Shown here piece after piece: positions 58,873 through 64,000 of a stretch of 64,000 bases of DNA. Made by a program: the position numbers and the translations under genes. How positions within the stretch are numbered: the stretch's first letter is position 1; the number at the start of each line of letters is the position of its first letter. The notes under the pieces were generated by a model. The model saw only the letters and a program-made list of their open reading frames with translations, ran no database searches and was not told the origin of the DNA. Source of the DNA: Bacillota bacterium LX-D (GTDB lineage Bacteria; Bacillota; DUOV01; Zhaonellaceae); NCBI GenBank assembly GCA_031628995.1, contig JAVLUO010000008.1:1-64000 (forward strand). The letters run 5' to 3'.

Positions 58873-59085
58873 GTGCGCCCAGCCTGGGCCCTTGCTTGTC
58901 GATGAAAGTCCGATACGGGGGTTGATAGTGCCAACCGTTAGCCTAAGACAAGGGTGTCCATCGTGAGGTGGAATCTGAAGGAAGCCGGCGGCAAAGCTCT
59001 GGTCTGGGGAACACAAACTACATCTAAGGCTTACTCGATTTATAAAGCGCCTAGCCAGGCTTAGTCTTTGGGGGAAGTTCCATTA
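58873..59085 (+). mobile_element. group II intron, 5' fragment (domain I), no reverse transcriptase
   Basis: It starts GTGCGCCCAGCCTGGGC, the 5' GUGYG consensus, and continues GATGAAAGTCCGATACGGGG, GTGTCCATCGTGAGGTGGAA, CTGAAGGAAGCCGGCGGCAAA and GGGGAACACAAACTACATCTAAGGC, all familiar from Firmicutes group II introns of the KRYSLIDKVY-type maturase. The recognisable part ends near 59030; the rest of the intron, its ORF and its 3' end are absent. No gene is seen in 58869-59133 apart from this. Confidence 0.72.
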
Positions 59086-59133
59086 TAGAGGACAATATGG
59101 ATATTAGTTTTCTAAAAATGAGGAGGATTAAAG

Positions 59134-60240
59134 ATGGCTCCAAAGTGCAAAGAAATTGTACAAGTGTTGAATAACTTAGCTCCCTTTAGTTTGGCGGAAA
59201 AATGGGACAATTCTGGGCTTTTAGTTGGGGATCCTGAGGCAAAAATTCAGGGAATAATTCTTTGTCTCGATGTGAATGAAAAGGTCATAGCTGAAGCATT
59301 GAAGCAAGGGTCCAATTTAATAATTAGCCACCATCCTTTAATCTTCAAACCCCTAACCCATCTGAGAGCAAATTCTAAACAAGTAGATTTAATTTATAAG
59401 CTCATTAAACATGATCTGCAAGTTATTGCTTTCCATACCAATTTTGATTCAGCCGGTCAAGGAGTTAACCAGCAGCTGGCCCAACTTCTAGGACTAGAAA
59501 AAATCCAACTGTTGCAACCTATTCAGGAGGAGTTAATTAAAATAGCAGTCTTTGTACCTGCAGGTTATGAAGATGCGGTTCGGGATGCCATGGGTGAAGC
59601 AGGAGCAGGTTATATTGGTAATTATAGTCATTGTACCTTCCGTAGTTTAGGTACAGGAACTTTTTTACCCTTAGAGGAGACTAACCCTTTTATCGGCATA
59701 AGTGGAAAGTTGGAGGAAGTACAAGAATATCGTTTGGAAACCATCGTTCAGAAGGATCTCTTGCCGGAAGTGATTAAAAATATTTTGCGAGTTCATCCTT
59801 ACGAAGAAGTTGCTTATGATCTATACCCAGTGGAAAATAAATTAGTTCGCCATGGCCTGGGAAGGGTAGGTACATTGCCCAGGCCACTAAATCTGGAACA
59901 ATTTGCCCAGTTAGTTAAGGAAAAATTGAAGATTAAGACAGTTCGAGTTTATGGGGATAAGGATCAAATAATTACTAGAGTGGCCATATGCGGAGGAGCA
60001 GGCCGTTCAATGCTCAAAACTGCCGCCCAACTTCAGGCCCAGGTGCTCTTAACCGGAGACTTAAGTTACCATGATTATCAAGAGGCAGCGGAATTGGAAA
60101 TTGCTCTCCTTGATGCAGGCCATTTTGCCACAGAAATAATCAGCCTGGATTATTTAAAAAATTATTTAGCAAAAGAATTAGTTTCATCTAGCTTAGGAAT
60201 AAAGGTAGTTAAAAGCAAAGACCCATGGGAGTTTATCTAA
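59134..60240 (+). CDS. Nif3-like dinuclear metal centre protein (YqfO family)
   Basis: NIF3/DUF34-family protein, 368 residues, the long form with a central PII-like insert (about residues 130-235). Metal-ligand motifs are visible: NLIISHHPLIFKPL near residue 65, VIAFHTNFDSAGQGVN near 97, and DLSYHDYQEAAELEIALLDAGHFATE near residue 310. The biochemical function of the family is uncertain, GTP cyclohydrolase-like folds notwithstanding. GAGGAGG precedes ATG 59134. It stands alone between the intron fragment and a minus-strand gene. Confidence 0.88.
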   Translation: MAPKCKEIVQVLNNLAPFSLAEKWDNSGLLVGDPEAKIQGIILCLDVNEKVIAEALKQGSNLIISHHPLIFKPLTHLRANSKQVDLIYKLIKHDLQVIAFHTNFDSAGQGVNQQLAQLLGLEKIQLLQPIQEELIKIAVFVPAGYEDAVRDAMGEAGAGYIGNYSHCTFRSLGTGTFLPLEETNPFIGISGKLEEVQEYRLETIVQKDLLPEVIKNILRVHPYEEVAYDLYPVENKLVRHGLGRVGTLPRPLNLEQFAQLVKEKLKIKTVRVYGDKDQIITRVAICGGAGRSMLKTAAQLQAQVLLTGDLSYHDYQEAAELEIALLDAGHFATEIISLDYLKNYLAKELVSSSLGIKVVKSKDPWEFI

Positions 60241-60263
60241 AAGCGCCAGGAGGGATTTAGCAT

Positions 60264-60298
60264 AAAAAAAGATATGGCATCAAAAGAGAAGCCATATC
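60264..60298 (-). terminator. intrinsic terminator of the minus-strand flavoprotein gene
   Basis: Read on the minus strand, GATATGGC / GCCATATC with a 12-nt loop is followed by seven T (60264-60270). The same hairpin could serve the plus strand only weakly. Confidence 0.8.
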
Positions 60299-60311
60299 CT
60301 ATCCCTAATTT

Positions 60312-60872
60312 TTAAGAAGCGTAGGAAACAAGATAAGAACCAGCGACTTTAGCTTTTTCCAGTAATTCAGTTTGGCCTTTTGTATCATCAGGGGTACGGT
60401 TACCGTAGGAAAGAATAGTATCAACTACATTAAAACCCAAAAATTTGTACATTTTTGCTGTACTTTCGTAGTACTGTTGAAAAATATTAGGGTCGGGATT
60501 TCCTTGGGTAAAGACTAAAACCATTTTTTTACCTTTTGCCTTAGAACTAAAATCAGTACCTAGAAAAGCGCATAAACGATCTGTAAATGCTTTAGTTTGG
60601 CTACTCATTTGCCACATGTATAAAGGAGTGCCTAAGACAATTGCGTCAGCGTCTAAAATTTCGGAATAAAGTGTTTGCATGTCATCTTTTATAACACAAG
60701 TTTCATGTTCCTTACAATAATAGCAGCTTTGACATCCTTTAATGCTTAAGTCATTTAAATTATAAATCTTTGTTTCGGCACCCTTTTCTTTAGCTCCCTG
60801 CAATACTTGCTCAATTAACAAATTTGTGCTGCCATATTTCCGTGGACTTCCGTTAAAACCAATAACTTTCAT
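60312..60872 (-). CDS. iron-sulfur flavoprotein (NADPH-dependent FMN reductase fold)
   Basis: Flavodoxin-like protein of 186 residues. FMN-binding loop GFNGSPRKYGSTNLL at the N-terminus and LGTPLYMWQMSSQTKAFTDR near residue 81. CQSCYYCKEHETC near residues 48-60 is a CX2CX2CX5C motif, the compact 4Fe-4S signature known from archaeal and clostridial iron-sulfur flavoproteins, so an FMN plus Fe-S electron carrier is likely. Its physiological partner is unknown. It is the only intact minus-strand gene in the window; on the minus strand GGGGG stands just before the ATG. A terminator follows at 60298-60264. Confidence 0.88.
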   Translation of the reverse strand: MKVIGFNGSPRKYGSTNLLIEQVLQGAKEKGAETKIYNLNDLSIKGCQSCYYCKEHETCVIKDDMQTLYSEILDADAIVLGTPLYMWQMSSQTKAFTDRLCAFLGTDFSSKAKGKKMVLVFTQGNPDPNIFQQYYESTAKMYKFLGFNVVDTILSYGNRTPDDTKGQTELLEKAKVAGSYLVSYAS

Positions 60873-60923
60873 AAGATAGACCCCCTAAAAAATAAATTAA
60901 TAGGTTTTGCCTGCAACGTATAG

Positions 60924-60946
60924 ATACTAATTTCTATTCTTAGTAT
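60924..60946. promoter_or_regulatory. inverted repeat in the flavoprotein gene promoter region
   Basis: ATACTAA (60924-60930) and TTAGTAT (60940-60946) form a perfect 7-bp inverted repeat with a 9-nt spacer. On the minus strand TTGTTT (60953-60948) and TAGTAT (60929-60924) with 18 bp between would make a weak promoter overlapping it. A repressor operator is a guess. Confidence 0.4.
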
Positions 60947-60980
60947 AAAACAAGGCAACAAGTATTTCTAGCTTTTCAGG

Positions 60981-61007
60981 TATATTGTCAAACCCTCAGC
61001 ATAGTTA
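60981..61007 (+). promoter_or_regulatory. candidate sporulation (sigma-E-like) promoter of cwlD
   Basis: TATATT (60981-60986) and CATAGTTA (61000-61007) are 13 nt apart and resemble the sigma-E -35 (ATATT) and -10 (CATACANT) elements. No consensus sigma-A pair is present upstream of cwlD. Bacillus cwlD is known to be transcribed by mother-cell and forespore sporulation sigma factors. Confidence 0.4.
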
Positions 61008-61038
61008 TAAATGAAAGGTTATAAAAGGGGTGACCTGG

Positions 61039-61791
61039 GTGCGGTTCTTTTGGGTTAATACAATACAGCTTAAACTAAAATATCTGGTTTCTTTAGCTTT
61101 TTTGACTATTTTCATTGTGGAGGGATACTATTTTATTGGCAATAACTTGGAGCAGAAGGCAATTCAAACTATGTCTTGGGTTTTAGCAAATAAGGTAATT
61201 GTTATAGACCCCGGCCATGGGGGATATGATCCCGGTAAAATTGGAGTTACGGGGACAAAGGAAAAAGACATTAATTTAGCTATAGCTCAGGAGCTAGCTC
61301 AATATATGAAAAACGCCGGCACAGTAGTAGTCTTAACTAGGGATGAAGACGAAGATCTGCTAAATGAAGGCTCAGGCAGTAAAAAACAGCGTGATTTAGA
61401 CAGCCGTTTAGCTATTATCGACAAAGTTCATGCAGATCTTTATGTAGGGATCCAAGCTAATTCCTTTGGTTCTGTTTGGCGTGGTGCTCAAACATTCTAT
61501 AATGTTAAAAATAATTCTGGAAAGCTTTTAGCCCAGGGAATTCAAAAAGAGTTAAAAAGGCAGCTTAAAAATACCCATCGAAAAGCTGCTAAAATGGATG
61601 ATAGCAGTTCTTATATGCTCAGAAAATTAAATAATATACCATCAGCCATTGTAGAGGCAGGCTTTCTTTCTAACCGTGAAGAAGAAGAACTGCTAAAAGA
61701 TCAAACTTACCAAAAGAAAGTTGCTTTTGCTATCTACTGTGGGGTGGTAAAATATTTTTGTACAGATAATGGTACAGTTGTAAATCCATAA
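61039..61791 (+). CDS. cwlD: CwlD, germination-specific N-acetylmuramoyl-L-alanine amidase
   Basis: Amidase_3 enzyme that starts muramic-delta-lactam formation in spore cortex. An N-terminal hydrophobic helix (KYLVSLAFLTIFIVEGYYFI) anchors it or is a signal. Zinc ligands are in VIDPGHGGYDPG (His), KEKDINLAIAQEL (Glu) and the catalytic Glu in SAIVEAGFLSNREEEELL near residue 210. GTG 61039 with AAGGGGTG 6 nt upstream is chosen, 250 residues; GTG 61030 is part of that site. Its place downstream of rpsI matches Bacillus. Confidence 0.92.
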   Translation: MRFFWVNTIQLKLKYLVSLAFLTIFIVEGYYFIGNNLEQKAIQTMSWVLANKVIVIDPGHGGYDPGKIGVTGTKEKDINLAIAQELAQYMKNAGTVVVLTRDEDEDLLNEGSGSKKQRDLDSRLAIIDKVHADLYVGIQANSFGSVWRGAQTFYNVKNNSGKLLAQGIQKELKRQLKNTHRKAAKMDDSSSYMLRKLNNIPSAIVEAGFLSNREEEELLKDQTYQKKVAFAIYCGVVKYFCTDNGTVVNP

Positions 61792-61823
61792 TATTCAGCA
61801 ACTTTCCGCTCATTTAAGTTAAG

Positions 61824-62225
61824 TTGTTGAAAACTGCATTCCAGTTAGGTTGTCATCTGGAAATTACCGCTTTATTAATAACTGGCTTAAATGATAGTAT
61901 AGAAGAAATAAAAAAACTTACTCAGTGGATTGCCACAACTTTAGGTCCAGATATACCTGTCTATTTTACTAGGTATTTTCCTAATTATCAGTTAGATCTA
62001 CCTGCTACACCTTAAACAACCCTAGAAAAGGCCAAAGAAATTGCCCTGGAAATGTTGCACTATGTTTATTTGGGTAATGTTCCGGAATTAGAGGGGAATA
62101 CAACATACTGCCCCCAATGTGGGCAAAAAGTAATTGTACGCAGTGGCTATGAAACTGAGATAATCGGGCTAGATGGTACTACATGTTTAAACTGCGGATA
62201 TAAGCTGGCCATCATAGGCTTATAA
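61824..62225 (+). pseudogene. AmrS (AmmeMemoRadiSam radical SAM enzyme), C-terminal relic
   Basis: From about 61824 the frame reads GCHLEITALLITGLNDSIEE, WIATTLGPDIPVYFTRYFPNYQLDLPATP, a TAA stop at 62013, then in the same frame TTLEKAKEIALEM, YVYLGNVPELEGNTTYCPQCGQK and CLNCGYKLAIIGL to TAA 62223. This is the C-terminal part of the AmrS family, with its terminal zinc ribbon, broken by one stop. The N-terminal radical-SAM core with CXXXCXXC is absent: an upstream in-frame stop lies close before 61824. The family match is from memory and is strong across both sides of the stop. Confidence 0.8.
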
Positions 62226-62250
62226 AAGTTGCCACGGAGGGGGAGAAGAA

Positions 62251-62907
62251 TTGCTGCAAAGATTTTCTAATTTTATTTTTTTGCCTATAGTTTTAGGTTT
62301 AGCCTATTTTTTACTATCTTTGTTTGTTTTTATTACCTTTACCCGAAGCTTACTGACTAATGAATTAGCAGGTTTTGACCAATTGATTATAAATATAGTT
62401 AGAAGCGACCTTTCTCCAACTTTAACAGGAGTTATGAGCGTTATTTCCTTTTTTGGGTCTCCATCCTTTATTATCGGAGCAATTATTGGGGGACTAGTTT
62501 ATTGCATCTTCATAAAAAAAGTCCATTGGCTGGCTGTACAGCTTCTGGTGATCTCCGCAAGCAGTTGGCTCTTAAATAAATGTTTAAAGGATTATTTTCA
62601 AAGGCCTCGTCCTTTGTGGCCTCTGGCTGAGGCTATTGGCTATAGTTACCCCAGCGGCCACGCCATGGTCAGCATATCCTTTTATGGTTTCTTGATTTAT
62701 CTAGGTCTGACTAAAATAATAAAACCCAAACTGCGTTTATTTGTTGTTGCATTTTTAGCAATATTAATTTTACTGATCGGCATAAGCAGAATTTATTTAG
62801 GTGTCCACTATCCCAGTGACGTTGGAGCGGGATTTGCAGCGGGAGGCTCTTGGTTAGTAGTCTGTGTTTTAGTACTTAACGCTTGTCAGAAAAAATTTTC
62901 TCGGTAA
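62251..62907 (+). CDS. PAP2-family membrane phosphatase
   Basis: Type 2 phosphatidic acid phosphatase fold, 218 residues with about six hydrophobic helices. The three phosphatase motifs are complete: KDYFQRPRP (KX6RP) near residue 113, YPSGHAMVS near 133 and SRIYLGVHYPSD (SRX5HX3D) near 179. Likely substrates are lipid phosphates such as undecaprenyl pyrophosphate or phosphatidylglycerol phosphate; the sequence does not decide. TTG 62251 with GGAGGGGGAGA upstream. Followed by a long palindrome. Confidence 0.88.
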   Translation: MLQRFSNFIFLPIVLGLAYFLLSLFVFITFTRSLLTNELAGFDQLIINIVRSDLSPTLTGVMSVISFFGSPSFIIGAIIGGLVYCIFIKKVHWLAVQLLVISASSWLLNKCLKDYFQRPRPLWPLAEAIGYSYPSGHAMVSISFYGFLIYLGLTKIIKPKLRLFVVAFLAILILLIGISRIYLGVHYPSDVGAGFAAGGSWLVVCVLVLNACQKKFSR

Positions 62908-62924
62908 CTTAGTCCCTAGCAGTT

Positions 62925-62975
62925 ATCGAGTAAGGTAAAGCCGAAGTAATTAACTTCGGCTTTACCTTACTCGAT
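62925..62975. repeat. palindromic repeat with a 23-bp perfect stem
   Basis: ATCGAGTAAGGTAAAGCC...(62925-62947) is perfectly complementary to 62953-62975 across the loop AATTA. No T tract follows, so it is not a standard terminator, although it lies 18 nt after the PAP2 stop. Its right arm plus two bases (62953-62977) recurs exactly at 23251-23275. Confidence 0.9.
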
Positions 62976-63060
62976 TAGTTTTAGTAGATTTTATGATATT
63001 TACGTATATATGAAATGTTCAAATCAATTGTTATAAAAATTTTCAGATGGTTTTTAGATT

Positions 63061-63090
63061 AAGCACTAAAAAATAGTCAGTGCTTTTTTA
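63061..63090 (+). terminator. intrinsic terminator before the gerA-family gene
   Basis: AAGCACT / AGTGCTT with an 11-nt loop is followed by a run of T. It insulates the spore germination gene from upstream transcription. Confidence 0.75.
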
Positions 63091-63150
63091 CTGTGCATAA
63101 TTTTTGGTAAAAAAGTCAATTCTAAGCTTAAATTAGGCAGGTGATGACTA

Positions 63151-64000
63151 TTGTTTAGAAAAATACTGCGCTCTTTATATTATTTAAAACTTAAATCGAT
63201 AAATGCTGCAGCAGAAGTAGCTGAAAAAAACAAACCTGCTAAGGAAAATAAAATTCCCATTTCTGTAGCCGAGATCAAAATCAAGCTGCAGAATTTATTT
63301 GTAGATGCAAACGATTTTGTCCTTAGGGAGTATAGCATTGGGGAAAAGTCTAAAGTAAAAGTTCTAATTTCCTTTATTGATGGTTTAGTTAATAAAAAGC
63401 TTATTAATGATCATTTGCTAAAGCCTTTCATGATTGACTCTATTCTAACTAAATTAGATGAAAATTTGTCAGGTAAAAATGCGGTTAATTTTATAGAGGA
63501 ATACCTCCTTAGCACTTGCGAGCTGACAAAAGTTTCTACCTTTGATGAAACTGTACATGGGATTTTATCTGGTGATACAGTTTTATATATTGATGGAAGT
63601 AGAATTGCCCTTGTGATAAACCTCCGCGGTTGGGAAATGAGGCAAGTAGCTGAACCAAGAACAGAAACTGTCGTTAGGGGTCCAAGAGAAGGTTTTGTAG
63701 AAACAATTCGGACCAATACGTCACTCTTACGCAGAAAGATAAAAAACCCTAATCTAAAATTTGAGACATTGACTTTAGGCAAACAGACCAAAACTGATGT
63801 CATGATTTGCTACATTAAAGGTATTGCTCATGAAGATATTATCGCTACAGTCAGAAGGAGATTAAAAAGAATTAATACAGACGCAATATTAGAATCTGGT
63901 TATATAGAGGAATTTATTGAAGATGCACCTTTGGGTCTCTTTCCAACAGTAGGTAATAGCGAAAAACCCGATGTTGTTGCGGGCAAACTCTTAGAGGGGA
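63151..64000 (+). CDS. GerA-family spore germination protein (3' end outside window)
   Basis: The first 283 residues of a GerAA/SpoVAF-type protein; the frame is open to the window edge. It begins MFRKILRSLYYLKLKSINAA, has the soluble N-terminal domain with VKVLISFIDGLVNKKLIN near residue 69, and the family motif EPRTETVVRGPREGFVETIR near residue 168, followed by NTSLLRRKIKNPNLKFETL and LESGYIEEFIEDAPLGLFPT. The membrane domain would follow beyond 64000. TTG 63151 with GCAGGTGATG upstream. Members form nutrient-germinant receptors; which class this is cannot be told from the N-terminus alone. Confidence 0.9.
   Translation, partial: MFRKILRSLYYLKLKSINAAAEVAEKNKPAKENKIPISVAEIKIKLQNLFVDANDFVLREYSIGEKSKVKVLISFIDGLVNKKLINDHLLKPFMIDSILTKLDENLSGKNAVNFIEEYLLSTCELTKVSTFDETVHGILSGDTVLYIDGSRIALVINLRGWEMRQVAEPRTETVVRGPREGFVETIRTNTSLLRRKIKNPNLKFETLTLGKQTKTDVMICYIKGIAHEDIIATVRRRLKRINTDAILESGYIEEFIEDAPLGLFPTVGNSEKPDVVAGKLLEG

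Noticed and set aside
61824-62015. 63-codon frame after cwlD as a small protein
   Set aside because: The homology continues in the same frame past its stop, so it is half of a broken AmrS fragment.

Overview
The window looks like the core chromosome of a low-G+C, endospore-forming member of the Clostridia, most like the Peptococcaceae/Desulfitobacteriales group. This rests on the ctsR-mcsA-mcsB-clpC-radA block, SigH, a T-box leader, the str-S10-spc-alpha ribosomal cluster followed by ecfA-ecfA-ecfT-truA-rplM-rpsI, the sporulation genes cwlD and a gerA-type germinant receptor, and a cysteine-rich EF-Tu insert that I remember from that group. The lineage is inference; no database was searched.

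Layout. 1-218: the 3' end of a 5S rRNA (tail of an rrn operon), tRNA-Asn and a terminator. 320-6545: the CtsR-autoregulated clp operon, then radA. 6548-9969: an arsenic cluster (ArsP-type permease, a decayed DUF2703 gene, arsR, arsC, acr3). 9970-10869: a gene-free gap that holds a minus-strand RepA_N replication-initiator relic. 10870-21120: carD, PIN/TRAM protein, ispD, ispF, gltX, a cysteine-type T-box, cysE, cysS, mrnC, thyX, rlmB, yacP/rae1, sigH. 21208-21588: tRNA-Tyr, tRNA-fMet, tRNA-Thr. 21643-26937: tuf, a group II intron relic, rpmG, secE, nusG, rplK, rplA, the L10 leader, rplJ, rplL. 26960-38975: rpoB, rpoC, an L7Ae-family gene, rpsL, rpsG, fusA, second tuf. 39184-54502: S10, spc and alpha operons with secY, adk, map and infA. 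54590-58868: ECF transporter module, truA, rplM, rpsI. 58873-64000: a group II intron 5' fragment, Nif3-like gene, minus-strand iron-sulfur flavoprotein, cwlD, an AmrS relic, a PAP2 phosphatase, a strong palindromic repeat, and the start of a gerA-family gene cut by the window edge.

Most of the window is translation and transcription machinery in conserved order, with consensus sigma-A promoters and intrinsic terminators at the expected boundaries. Regulation visible in sequence includes a CtsR operator, a motif shared by the two ars promoters that is a good ArsR operator candidate, a cysteine T-box, an L10 leader, and several candidate structured leaders.

The less ordinary material is in gaps with no long open frame. 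I found five gene relics there by translating all frames: DUF2703, RepA_N, a group II intron reverse transcriptase N-terminus, a KOW-domain vestige between map and infA, and an AmrS C-terminal half. A 25-bp repeat joins one intron relic to a 23-bp perfect palindrome 39.7 kb away. disA is not at its usual place after radA; the arsenic cluster and the RepA_N relic sit there instead. I did not find a convincing wholly new multi-gene system.
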